Shown: positions 1-8,022, counted from the stretch's first letter. The stretch is 10,362 nt of DNA from Planctomycetes bacterium RBG_16_41_13 (GCA_001828295.1 MHYI01000251.1:1-10362), one strand, 5' to 3'. A program made the numbers and translations. Notes: generated by a model not told the origin, from the sequence alone.

Positions 1-29
1 CTGAACATGCAGGGGTAAGATATGCAAGA

Positions 30-48
30 TATGCCGGAGACCAGCATA
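30..48 (-). other. Small hairpin downstream of the LysM gene
   Basis: On the minus strand TATGCTGG pairs with CCGGCATA around a TCT loop, giving 8 bp with one G-U pair, about 30 nt after the LysM gene stop. No T tract follows, so it is at best a weak candidate for a 3' end or processing structure. Nothing else can be called in the 77 bp to the window edge. Confidence 0.25.
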
Positions 49-77
49 AATATCAAAGGGCAAATCCACTGCTGCTA

Positions 78-914
78 TTAAATGTCCGGGAGAACCAATT
101 CCTGGCCGGCCTTTAATGCGTTTTCATTTTTTATATTATGTTTGTTTGCCTCTAATATTTTTTTCCATTTTGATCCGTCTTTATAATACTTTAAAGCAAT
201 TTTATACAAAGAATCTCCCGCCTGCACGACGTGTTTCTTTGTTGTTGTTGTTGTTTGCTCAGTTACCTCATGCGCCACCAAACGTGTACTTCTTTCCGTT
301 GATACCTGCGTAGGGGTTTCATCTTTATTTGGTATAATGAGTTCCGTACCCACGCGAAGATTGTTGCGGTCATAAATCCGATCCTGGTTTGCATTAAAAA
401 TCAACAGCCATTTATTATCATCGCCATAATATTTCTTTGCAATTTTATGCAGGGTGTCCTTTTCTTGCACCTTATACGTCACGACGTTTGACTTTTGCGA
501 CGATGCTGCGGGTAGAATGATTTCTTCCTGATACTCGCGTTCCTGGCTTTTGATAGCCTGTTTTTGACTGCCTGCCGCAACTTTGTTTTCGGTATTGCCT
601 GCATTCTTCAATTCACCCTCAATTACATAGTCTTGTTCTTCAACTGCCGGTTCCTGACCAATGTTCTCTCTTTTTGTCTCTCCCCCTCCACTGATTTTGC
701 CATCCTTCTTTGCCAGGTCTTCGCCCTGTGGAGATAAGCCCTCCGGATGCTTAGGAAGTTCATTCAGACTTAATAAATCCGGTGATGCATCACTATCTAT
801 TTCAGGAATGGGAATAATAGGCTCTTTCACATTGGTTCTCGTGCTAAGAAAAACTCCGATAATTGCAAGAATAATCACTCCCAAGATAACGCCGACCTGC
901 ACATCTCTTTTCAT
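78..914 (-). CDS. Membrane-anchored protein with two LysM domains
   Basis: This 278-residue protein has a short basic N-terminus (MKRD), one hydrophobic segment at about residues 7-23, a long polar linker rich in Glu, Lys and Gln (about 25-143), and two LysM domains at about 146-195 and 227-276. Each LysM shows the usual pattern: Y/HxVQxxDxLxKIAxKYY, then a W, NxxxI, and L-x-x-G-x-E/Q-L-x-x-P at the end. LysM domains bind N-acetylglucosamine-containing glycans such as peptidoglycan. The likely picture is a protein anchored in the cytoplasmic membrane with its LysM domains in the periplasm; no catalytic domain is visible. The frame could start earlier at 1010, but I choose the ATG at 914: it has an AAAGGGA ribosome site 9 nt upstream and puts the membrane segment at the N-terminus, whereas the ATG at 1010 has no such site. 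A run of threonines (about 221-225) separates the two domains. The gene lies about 400 bp downstream of secDF and may have its own promoter. The LysM assignment is secure; the cellular role is inferred. Confidence 0.9.
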   Translation of the reverse strand: MKRDVQVGVILGVIILAIIGVFLSTRTNVKEPIIPIPEIDSDASPDLLSLNELPKHPEGLSPQGEDLAKKDGKISGGGETKRENIGQEPAVEEQDYVIEGELKNAGNTENKVAAGSQKQAIKSQEREYQEEIILPAASSQKSNVVTYKVQEKDTLHKIAKKYYGDDNKWLLIFNANQDRIYDRNNLRVGTELIIPNKDETPTQVSTERSTRLVAHEVTEQTTTTTKKHVVQAGDSLYKIALKYYKDGSKWKKILEANKHNIKNENALKAGQELVLPDI

Positions 915-1106
915 AATTTTTGTCCCTTTCTTTTGCTGCGATAGGAATGAATACTTAAAAACCAACCCAGAACCATGTCTTGCTTTTTGTGAAAATATTA
1001 TTTCACCCATCCAATACTATAAACAAATTTTCCCCCGGTATTCACCGTTCGTATAGTTAAAAGCTCCATTTTTCGAAAAATCTAATATGGCCTCTTAATA
1101 TCGATA

Positions 1107-1153
1107 GGGTGGGTTGGCGCACGGGCAAAACTTGTTTGTCCGTGTCACCACCC
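1107..1153. repeat. Nested palindrome, interspersed-repeat-like
   Basis: An inner stem CACGGGCAAA / TTTGTCCGTG (1120-1129 with 1135-1144, one G-T pair, 5-nt loop) sits within an outer stem GGGTGG / CCACCC (1107-1112 with 1148-1153). The two are separated by short unpaired stretches. The compact GC-rich design inside an AT-rich gap resembles the short palindromic units that recur between genes in many bacterial chromosomes. Only one copy lies in this window, so dispersal is inference. No T tract follows on either strand, so a simple intrinsic terminator is unlikely. Confidence 0.5.
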
Positions 1154-1195
1154 TTAATTTCCATCCCAACAGGGACTTTTTATATTTTCCTCACT

Positions 1196-1232
1196 TGGGA
1201 TAGTTTAGAGGAATGGACTAAACTATTACCCA
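1196..1232. other. Strong hairpin in the secDF-LysM gap
   Basis: ATAGTTTAG (1200-1208) pairs perfectly with CTAAACTAT (1218-1226) across a 9-nt loop. The stem continues as TGGG (1196-1199) with CCCA (1229-1232) after a 2-nt bulge, for 13 pairs in all. Such a stem is unlikely by chance. It has no adjacent T tract. It could be an RNA structure between the two genes or part of a mobile repeat; the sequence does not tell which. Confidence 0.5.
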
Positions 1233-1277
1233 TATAATACTCCCTGCCGGATAAATCATTAGCACTATTCAAATTTG

Positions 1278-1310
1278 CCGATACACAAAGCCTTAAAAGG
1301 CCTACATCGG
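1278..1310 (-). terminator. Possible 3' hairpin just after secDF
   Basis: Two nucleotides past the secDF stop, CCGAT pairs with ATCGG (outer arms), and AGGCCTT pairs with AAGGCTT (inner arms, one mismatch), with a few unpaired bases between. Its position fits a transcript end or stabiliser for the spoIID-tgt-yajC-secDF unit. On the minus strand it lacks a U tract (it is followed by CAAATTTG). A TTTT does follow on the plus strand, where there is no gene to end. Weak call. Confidence 0.3.
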
Positions 1311-1312
1311 TT

Positions 1313-4300
1313 TTATGCATTATTCGTTGATACAACCGCTTTTACTTTTTGCTTTTGTGCGGTATAGCTTGCTTTTGGCGCAGATTGTCCTCTAAGTAAT
1401 AGCGGTGAAGCTATAAATATAGAAGAATACGTACCCACTATAATACCCACTAACATTACAAAGGCAAATCCATGAATTTCCGCACCGCCGAGAAAGAACA
1501 ATGATAACAATACACCAATAGTGGTAGCGCTTGTCAATATAGTACGGCTTAACGTCTGGCTAATACTTTCGTTGATCAGTTGTGCGTTTAATACCTTGCC
1601 GCGTCCCCCCATATTCTCCCTGATTCTGTCAAAAACAATTATGGTATCATTCAGCGAATATCCCACTACCGCAAGAAACGCCGCAACCATTGCACTGTCG
1701 AATTTCATGTTGCCAAATAAATAGTCCGCAGTAGCCACAACTCCCAATGTTACGAGAATATCATGAATAACCGCAATAATCGCTGCAGAACCAAATCTGA
1801 AATCCCCAAAACGAAACCATACGTAAAATATAGTCGCAGCGCACGCAAAGAAGACCCCTAAAATAGCGCGGCTCTTCATCTCATCTGCCACCGTGGAACC
1901 GATGCTTACCACTCTCTTTAGCGGATTAGGAATAATAAACGCCCTTTGAATCGCTTCCTTCGCTGCTCCAACATTTTGTTGTTCGTTGAAGGCTAACGCA
2001 ACCGTTTGATATTCCTTGTCCATTGCCAGATTTTCCGCCAATAAGCCTGTATAACCCGCAGAGGCCAATGTCTTTTCTATCGTTTCCCTGCGAAGGGGTT
2101 TCGACAATGTCATGTTGAAAAGGAAGTCGCCGATTCCCTGAAAGGTCACATTGATTTCTTCCTCATACAGGTTATCCTTGAATTTGTTTATTATATCCTC
2201 TTTAATTTTTTCCTGTATCTTTTCCGCACTCAATGGATTCAGGTGAATCGCAAATGTTTGCGCCGGTGCGTCCAGGGTATAAACATTTTTAATCATGTTT
2301 TTCATCGCCCTGATTTTGCTTATCATGCTGACAAAATCTGATTTACTGATTTTTTCTTTCAATTCCACCTTTACAGCAGCCGTATCCTCATCAAAATAAA
2401 CCCCCGGCAAAGAAATTTTCTCGTTAAAGGATTGCTTTATATTTTGCAAAGCCGTTCTTGGCCCTTCAATTCTTAGCTTGTTAACATTGCCTCTTTTTTC
2501 ACTCCCAGGCTGTTCGGTCACTTTGACATTATTAAAACCCTGCCTGTTTAATTCAATCCCTAACAATACCGGGGCTATCTGTTTGTTTAAATCAACCTCT
2601 ATAAAGGGTAATGACATTTGCGCCTGCAAAGTTTCAACAACATCACCCATAGTTATCTTCACCTCATGGAATACAAGGTGGTCTTTAAGTCCGTTTACCA
2701 TTGCACCGACCAGGCGTAACCGCTCTAGTTCCTCATCAATTCCGGCAGTATTTAATAAATATTTATTGGCAAGGAGGTTAACAGGCATTATAGACGCCAC
2801 ATCTTCCTCGCTATATCCAGCCTGTTTCAGATTTTTTTGCACTGCCAATTCATCTATTGGCCTTTGCAATTTCAAATTAAATATTGTCGGCTTTATAAAA
2901 TCAATACCCTGTAATAATTCAGCCTGGCCAAACGCATTGCTTATATCCGCAGCAATTTTTTGCTTTTCCTTTTCTTCGTTTATCTCTTTAATCCTTATGC
3001 CAAACTCATCTGCTTTTGAAACAAACTGCGTCAGGTTTTCGCCTGACCATATGCTCTGCACCTCTGCTTCCTCATAACCCGCATCTTTTAACGATGTTCT
3101 GATAAAGCCAGGTGTTGTTTCATTTTTCAGGTGTAAATGCACGAGCGTTCCACCGGTAAAATCTATATCATACTTTTTGTCCCCGCGAATGACAAAAAAG
3201 GTCATGCCGCCAAGAACACATACTCCGGAAACGATAAATACAATATGCCGTATGCTAAGGAACCTGATGTTTGGAACACCAATTATCCTCAACATTGAAA
3301 AACTCTTTACCCATTTGAAATCCATTAACAATTCATATATTGTTCTCGTAACAAATATTGCGGTAAACAGGTTTATAATCAAACCAATGATCAATATCCA
3401 CGCAAAGCCTTTTACCGGGCCAGTGCCGACGGAAGCAAGTATTACGCCGGTAATTAACGTCGTAATATTAGAATCGAAAATTGCGGAAAACGCCTTTTGG
3501 TATCCTGCTTTCACCGCAGCGCGAATAGGTTTTCCCTTTGCCCTTTCTTCACGGATTCTTTCGTAAATAAGCACATTCGCATCTACGCCCATCCCTATCA
3601 TGAGCACTAACCCTGCTATTCCTGGAAGTGTCAGCGTTGCGTTCAGCAGTGCCATTATCCCAATGATCAAAAATACATTCAATGCATTCGCAAAATTTGC
3701 AACCCAACCTATACCCAGATAGTAAATACCTATAAAGAGGACAACAAAGATTCCCCCGATAATACCAGCAGTCAGGCCCTTATTGATAGAATCCCTTCCC
3801 AGACTTGGGCCAACCATGGTCTCCATTTCCAGTTCCAGGTCTGCCGGAAGACTTCCTGCCCTCATTGTCGCAATAAGTTCATTGACCTCGTCCTGTGTAA
3901 AGCTCCCTTCGATAATGCCCTTTCCCGGTATGCGGTCACGTATTGTTGGAGCGGAATATAAAATTCCATCCAAAATAATCGCCAGCGGCTTGCCGATGTT
4001 TCTCTCCGTAATCTGCCCGAATTTCGCTTTTCCCGCAGCGTCAAATTCAAAACCGACGACAGGCTCTATCCCCTTTGTATCCGCGTAAATTCTGGTTAAA
4101 TGTTCTCCCGTGATTTCTGTTGTATTTCTCACGAGGAACCACTTTCCTGCCTCTCCCTCTTCGCCTTTTCGCTTCCGTAGCCAGTGTTTGTAATATCCGG
4201 GAACGCTTTTCCCTTCCATTGCGTCTTTATATTCAACGCTATCTGGGCTTGCGGCCAGGCGAAACTCCAGTTTCCCCAGCTTGGTTATGCGGTTTTTCAG

Positions 4301-4789
4301 GCTTTCCGTTTCACTCCTTGTTGCCCCAGGTACCTGAATAAGGATTCTCCGATGACCCTGCTCCTGTATCCTGTATTCCATCACCCCCTGCGGGTCAATC
4401 CTCTTTTTTAATACCTCAATAATTTCTTTTGTAATGCCAGGGCGGTCTTCTCTGTCATCTACCCGGACCGTATAAAGCAACTCCGAACCGCCTTTAAGGT
4501 CCAATCCAAGTTTAATCTTCCCCTTTGTAAAATATTCAACGGTCTTGGTGCGTATCTTTTTGCCATCTGTACCAATTTCCTCGCCGATGATCGTTTCACG
4601 GATAATAGGATTCGTTACCAAAAAATGTGTCCATGCTTTCTCAACTATTTTGCTTTCAATGACTTTGCCATCTGCTTCTTTTACCATCTCTCTCTTTAAG
4701 ACCTTTTCCGCTGGTGGATACAAGATCATAAATCCAATAGCAATCACTATCACAATGAGAGGTATCTTCCATCTTAAGTTTTTTCCCAT
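1313..4789 (-). CDS. secDF: Protein translocase subunit SecDF, fused and enlarged
   Basis: This is a single-chain SecD-SecF, the RND-type membrane motor that uses proton flow to pull proteins through SecYEG on the periplasmic side. The SecD half has TM1 at about 8-24, the DLKGG signature at 97-101, a large periplasmic domain to about 335, and a five-helix bundle (about 338-484) carrying GMGVDANVLIYERIREE with D403. The SecF half has a helix at 514-534, DIDFTGG at 541-547, and a closing bundle (about 975-1130) with VGYSLNDTIIVFDRIREN and D1048. The fused order is normal for some phyla, but 1158 residues is long: B. subtilis SecDF has about 740, and E. coli SecD plus SecF about 940. The excess lies between DFTGG and the GSTVADEM motif (about 963-971), where roughly 415 residues replace the usual 70 or so; it contains repeats (see findings). 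The chain is intact, without frameshift. A GAGGAG site lies 12 nt before the ATG, which is a long spacing. The gene starts 80 bp after yajC, its usual partner. Confidence 0.97.
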   Translation of the reverse strand: MGKNLRWKIPLIVIVIAIGFMILYPPAEKVLKREMVKEADGKVIESKIVEKAWTHFLVTNPIIRETIIGEEIGTDGKKIRTKTVEYFTKGKIKLGLDLKGGSELLYTVRVDDREDRPGITKEIIEVLKKRIDPQGVMEYRIQEQGHRRILIQVPGATRSETESLKNRITKLGKLEFRLAASPDSVEYKDAMEGKSVPGYYKHWLRKRKGEEGEAGKWFLVRNTTEITGEHLTRIYADTKGIEPVVGFEFDAAGKAKFGQITERNIGKPLAIILDGILYSAPTIRDRIPGKGIIEGSFTQDEVNELIATMRAGSLPADLELEMETMVGPSLGRDSINKGLTAGIIGGIFVVLFIGIYYLGIGWVANFANALNVFLIIGIMALLNATLTLPGIAGLVLMIGMGVDANVLIYERIREERAKGKPIRAAVKAGYQKAFSAIFDSNITTLITGVILASVGTGPVKGFAWILIIGLIINLFTAIFVTRTIYELLMDFKWVKSFSMLRIIGVPNIRFLSIRHIVFIVSGVCVLGGMTFFVIRGDKKYDIDFTGGTLVHLHLKNETTPGFIRTSLKDAGYEEAEVQSIWSGENLTQFVSKADEFGIRIKEINEEKEKQKIAADISNAFGQAELLQGIDFIKPTIFNLKLQRPIDELAVQKNLKQAGYSEEDVASIMPVNLLANKYLLNTAGIDEELERLRLVGAMVNGLKDHLVFHEVKITMGDVVETLQAQMSLPFIEVDLNKQIAPVLLGIELNRQGFNNVKVTEQPGSEKRGNVNKLRIEGPRTALQNIKQSFNEKISLPGVYFDEDTAAVKVELKEKISKSDFVSMISKIRAMKNMIKNVYTLDAPAQTFAIHLNPLSAEKIQEKIKEDIINKFKDNLYEEEINVTFQGIGDFLFNMTLSKPLRRETIEKTLASAGYTGLLAENLAMDKEYQTVALAFNEQQNVGAAKEAIQRAFIIPNPLKRVVSIGSTVADEMKSRAILGVFFACAATIFYVWFRFGDFRFGSAAIIAVIHDILVTLGVVATADYLFGNMKFDSAMVAAFLAVVGYSLNDTIIVFDRIRENMGGRGKVLNAQLINESISQTLSRTILTSATTIGVLLSLFFLGGAEIHGFAFVMLVGIIVGTYSSIFIASPLLLRGQSAPKASYTAQKQKVKAVVSTNNA

Positions 4790-4869
4790 TTCCGTTTCCG
4801 TCTCCTCAAACGGCTCCCTTTCCGTTGTTCATGAAAAATTTGTCAAATCAACACAAAAGAGCAAAGTAT

Positions 4870-5274
4870 CTACTTCTTTTCCCTGCTCGCTTTTCCTTTG
4901 CTCTCTTTTTCCTTACTTTCTGACGTTATCGCCTCCTCGGCTTCTGTTTCTTCTTCAACATCGCTGTCATGCGAGGTTTCCAATACCGTAGCAATCGAAC
5001 TTCTGTCCACCTTAACTTTAACATCTTTTGAATCATCTATGCGAATAACTACCTCACTTTCCCGCACAGAGGTAACAACCCCGTGAATACCTCCCGCGGT
5101 AACGACCCTGTCACTCTTTCTTACCCGGGACAATAATGCTTTACGCTCCTTTTCCTTTCTCTTTTGAGGCCGGAGTATTAAAAAATACATTACCACAAAC
5201 ATAAGTATAAATGGAAGCAATAAAGACATCATCCCGCCGGGACCTTTTCCCGCCGCTTGTAATAGAACAAGCAT
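4870..5274 (-). CDS. yajC: Preprotein translocase accessory subunit YajC
   Basis: This 134-residue small membrane protein associates with SecDF in the Sec holotranslocon. A single hydrophobic segment (about 16-35) is followed by the family hallmark ILRPQKRKEKER. Next comes a small beta-rich cytoplasmic domain with the characteristic RVxxSDRVVTAGGIHGVVTSV and an R-I-D-x-S-K-D-V-K-V-x-V-D-R-S-S-I-A-TVL stretch. The last 30 or so residues form an acidic then lysine-rich tail (EEETEAEEA followed by K/E repeats), which is variable in the family and probably disordered. The gene lies 80 bp before secDF and 102 bp after tgt, the familiar tgt-yajC-secD order. Length and motifs are normal, and the start is fixed by a near-perfect ribosome site. 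Confidence 0.96.
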   Translation of the reverse strand: MLVLLQAAGKGPGGMMSLLLPFILMFVVMYFLILRPQKRKEKERKALLSRVRKSDRVVTAGGIHGVVTSVRESEVVIRIDDSKDVKVKVDRSSIATVLETSHDSDVEEETEAEEAITSESKEKESKGKASREKK

Positions 5275-5280
5275 AATATT

Positions 5281-5287
5281 CCTCCTT
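5281..5287 (-). promoter_or_regulatory. Shine-Dalgarno site of yajC
   Basis: AAGGAGG lies 6 nt before the yajC ATG. It is the strongest ribosome site in the window and stands out because queH and spoIID have none that I can recognise. It suggests YajC is made at a high rate relative to its operon neighbours. Confidence 0.85.
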
Positions 5288-5335
5288 ACTATTAAAAAAA
5301 ATTAACCGTACCTTTCCCCGTCAACTTCTCCATAT

Positions 5336-5349
5336 GCGGCCAATGCCGC
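5336..5349. other. Small GC hairpin between tgt and yajC
   Basis: GCGGC and GCCGC form a 5-bp stem with a 4-nt loop in the tgt-yajC gap. It has no adjacent T tract, so it is not a standard terminator. It could be a processing or attenuation structure, or chance. Confidence 0.25.
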
Positions 5350-5376
5350 CAACACGATGTTACTGAAAAAAATCTT

Positions 5377-6483
<1,107 letters not shown>

Positions 6484-6508
6484 TTATTTCCCCCAAAAGA
6501 ACGGGTGA

Positions 6509-7696
6509 TTAATATATCCGCCTTAACTCACTTTTTGGATAATAATGTCCCAAAATCTCTCTCCAATTAAACCCTTTTTTCGCCATGCCCTGTACACCAT
6601 ACTGGCAAAGCCCGACGCCATGCCCCCAGCCTTTGCCGGAAAAGGTAATACTCTTGCCATTATTCCTGGCGGTAAATGCGGTGCTATATAAATTATTTGG
6701 CCCTACGAGCAGCCTGAATCTGTTTGCATTCATCTGTTCCTTCCCTTTTGCATCAATAATTTCAACCTCCGAACCATGATTTCCAGGACCAGGATTCACC
6801 GTCTTAACAGAAACGATATTTGAAACGTTAACCTTCGCTTTTTGTAATTTCTGTAGTATTGCGGATTTCTCAATATTCACGCTCCATGTGTAATATTTGG
6901 AATTTTCGCAGTACCCGCATTTTACCCCAGTCAGCGGTGGCAGCTTTTCCCTCCCAAATACTAAATTGACATCCTCGGTATGTCCGCCGCAGGTGCTGTG
7001 AAAATAAGCAGAAAATATCTCTCCATTATATGCCATAACAATGCCCGCCGTATCCTGTACAATTTTTACGCTTTTCGCAGTTTCCCCAAGCATACCCCTG
7101 TATGCAAGCTCTGACTTATCCAGGTGGAACGATTCATTTTTATTGGCCTTCTTTCTACTTTCCACATAAGTTCTTATGGCAACTGTCTGGGAACGTAAAG
7201 CGTCTTCCTCCCATGAATTCGGCATTTCACACCCAAGTACGCCTACCACAAAATTCTCAATATTGATTTCTTCGATAACCGAAAATTCCCTGTCTGTTTG
7301 CGGTAATATCCGTATTTCGCCGCGATAGGGGATGGAATCCAATACAATACCACTACCCCCCAAATCCTTGATCCTTAACTCGCTATTGTAATGCCTCCTG
7401 CCGCCTAAGTGAATCCAGCCATTTTCGATAAAAACATTCGTTTTGTCCAACTTCACACCTTCATCTATCACATTGGACAAACTCCCCAAAATCTGATATC
7501 GCCCATCAACTGACAATTCAGCTTTTTTAACCCCGGACAGAAGAAGTATTCTGACGTTGAGAGCGTTTTCATACGGGGAAGCATAGTCTCGCATGCCCTC
7601 TTTTCCTTTTGTAATATCCCTCTTGCATGACAGATGAGTGACTGCCACAAGAAACGGCACGATAAACATTATTGCTATAGAGAGTGTTTTGCGCAT
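6509..7696 (-). CDS. SpoIID/LytB-type peptidoglycan enzyme
   Basis: This 395-residue secreted protein begins with an N-terminal signal or anchor (MRK, then hydrophobic residues 4-19). A cysteine at 24 (THLSC) hints at a lipoprotein, but His at -3 is a poor lipobox. The SpoIID domain starts at about 136. It has the GCEMPNSWEEDALRSQTVAIRTY segment with E157 at the position of the catalytic Glu of SpoIID lytic transglycosylases, and YFHSTCGG (H233, C236) plus CGYC (C260, C263), matching the metal-site region. It ends with GKGWGHGVGLCQYG (354-367) and HYYP. Family members cleave glycan strands stripped of stem peptides (SpoIID) or modify an amidase (LytB). The organism need not form spores, since these proteins occur widely in non-sporulating bacteria. 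Residues 45-130 show no family I recognise. The ATG at 7696 is the first in frame (TAG four codons upstream) and has no Shine-Dalgarno. It lies only 19 bp from a MITE-like element. It probably heads the operon with tgt, yajC and secDF. Confidence 0.92.
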   Translation of the reverse strand: MRKTLSIAIMFIVPFLVAVTHLSCKRDITKGKEGMRDYASPYENALNVRILLLSGVKKAELSVDGRYQILGSLSNVIDEGVKLDKTNVFIENGWIHLGGRRHYNSELRIKDLGGSGIVLDSIPYRGEIRILPQTDREFSVIEEINIENFVVGVLGCEMPNSWEEDALRSQTVAIRTYVESRKKANKNESFHLDKSELAYRGMLGETAKSVKIVQDTAGIVMAYNGEIFSAYFHSTCGGHTEDVNLVFGREKLPPLTGVKCGYCENSKYYTWSVNIEKSAILQKLQKAKVNVSNIVSVKTVNPGPGNHGSEVEIIDAKGKEQMNANRFRLLVGPNNLYSTAFTARNNGKSITFSGKGWGHGVGLCQYGVQGMAKKGFNWREILGHYYPKSELRRIY

Positions 7697-7715
7697 GATT
7701 TTATACTAAAAAAAA

Positions 7716-7742
7716 TGTAACACTTTAGTTTTTTGAAAACTC
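7716..7742 (+). repeat. Left terminal inverted repeat of the MITE
   Basis: This 27-nt arm starts TGTAACACTTTAG and ends TTTTTTGAAAACTC. It pairs with 7969-7996, with one A missing. It ends in the 5'-TG dinucleotide common at transposon termini, 19 bp upstream of the spoIID-like start codon. Confidence 0.85.
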
Positions 7743-7773
7743 ATGTAGTGCGACGAACCTCGTCGCACTACAT
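7743..7773. repeat. Perfect 14-bp palindrome inside the MITE left arm
   Basis: ATGTAGTGCGACGA pairs without mismatch to TCGTCGCACTACAT around a 3-nt loop (ACC). It begins directly after the left terminal repeat. The right arm has nothing equivalent: there the terminal repeat is followed after one base by the 17-bp inner repeat. This suggests a separate small palindromic unit inserted into the left arm; the full extra stretch is 7743-7800. Confidence 0.75.
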
Positions 7774-7800
7774 ATGACAATTTCCCGTTTCAAAAGACCT

Positions 7801-7817
7801 CGGCGGGTTCAGGTTTG
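7801..7817 (+). repeat. Inner inverted repeat, left copy
   Basis: CGGCGGGTTCAGGTTTG is the exact reverse complement of 7951-7967. Its GGGTTCAGG also pairs locally with CCTGAACCC at 7846-7854, enclosing a second quasi-palindrome centred on TGAGCTCA (7830-7837). Alternative foldings of the element are therefore possible. Confidence 0.8.
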
Positions 7818-7938
7818 TAACCGTTCGGCTGAGCTCACGACGAAGCCTGAACCCATACTTTATTTGGCGAATAGCGCTCTATGTATCTAAAATGGCTAAA
7901 TCCCCCCTACTAGCAGTCAGGAACAATATAAAACGTGG

Positions 7939-7967
7939 GGGTTCAGGTTGCAAACCTGAACCCGCCG
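7939..7967. repeat. Inner inverted repeat, right copy, with its own hairpin
   Basis: GGGTTCAGGTT (7939-7949) pairs with AACCTGAACCC (7953-7963) over 11 bp with a 3-nt loop. The 3' arm is part of the 17-bp repeat that matches 7801-7817. A TTTTT follows at 7972-7976 on the plus strand and TTTTAT follows on the minus strand, so the hairpin could act as a weak bidirectional terminator. Confidence 0.75.
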
Positions 7968-7968
7968 G

Positions 7969-7996
7969 GAGTTTTTCAAAAAACTAAAGTGTTACA
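7969..7996 (-). repeat. Right terminal inverted repeat of the MITE
   Basis: This 28-nt arm starts GAGTTTTTCAAAAAAC and ends AAAGTGTTACA. It is the complement of 7716-7742 apart from one extra A/T. Six further A residues follow, matching the A-run outside the left end. Confidence 0.85.
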
Positions 7997-8022
7997 AAAA
8001 AATGGCAACAATTTCGTTTTTG

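Larger units (their letters stand above)
915..1312. other. Intergenic region between secDF and the LysM gene
   Basis: This roughly 400-bp gap contains no convincing gene on either strand. It holds three inverted repeats, listed separately (1107-1153, 1196-1232 and 1278-1310). Reading toward the LysM gene on the minus strand, a TATAGT hexamer near 1020 could be a -10 box, but I find no good -35 partner at the right spacing, so I do not call a promoter. The gap is unusually long for this tightly packed gene string, and LysM expression may be independent of the secDF operon. Confidence 0.5.
7716..7996. mobile_element. MITE-like element with terminal inverted repeats
   Basis: This 281-bp non-coding element has ends 7716-7742 (beginning TGTAACACTTTAG) and 7969-7996 (ending CTAAAGTGTTACA). 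These are reverse complements over 27 of 28 positions, differing by a single A. The flanks are A-tracts (7708-7715 and 7997-8002), consistent with a target duplication in an A-run, although homopolymers cannot prove it. Inside are a perfect 17-bp inverted repeat (7801-7817 with 7951-7967) and several GGGTTCAGG/CCTGAACCC arms. No transposase and no convincing reading frame are present, so mobilisation would need a transposase elsewhere. It lies between queH and spoIID-like and fills almost all of that gap. I cannot name the parental insertion sequence family. Confidence 0.8.

Noticed and set aside
3..115. Plus-strand frame entering from the left edge and ending near 115
   Set aside because: It has about 37 codons, no recognisable motif, and overlaps the 3' end of the LysM gene. 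It cannot be supported without sequence beyond the edge.
915..1010. Longer LysM protein starting at 1010
   Set aside because: The added 32 residues would bury the membrane anchor behind a polar extension, and the upstream ATG lacks a ribosome site, unlike the ATG at 914.
2478..3077. 199-residue plus-strand reading frame opposite secDF
   Set aside because: It is antisense to clearly conserved SecDF coding sequence, Ser/Cys/Phe-rich as expected of a shadow frame, and has no recognisable domain.
7619..7636. Lipoprotein lipobox at Cys24 of the SpoIID-like protein
   Set aside because: The sequence THLSC has His at -3, where Leu is strongly preferred; an ordinary signal peptide or anchor is equally likely, so lipidation is not called.
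7697..7706. TATAAA just before spoIID-like as a leaderless promoter
   Set aside because: Only 3 nt separate it from the ATG, so transcription would start at or after the start codon, and no good -35 box sits at the right distance.
7801..7967. GGGTTCAGG repeats as a CRISPR or tandem array
   Set aside because: There are only four short copies in alternating orientation at irregular spacing, explained as arms of palindromes inside the MITE.
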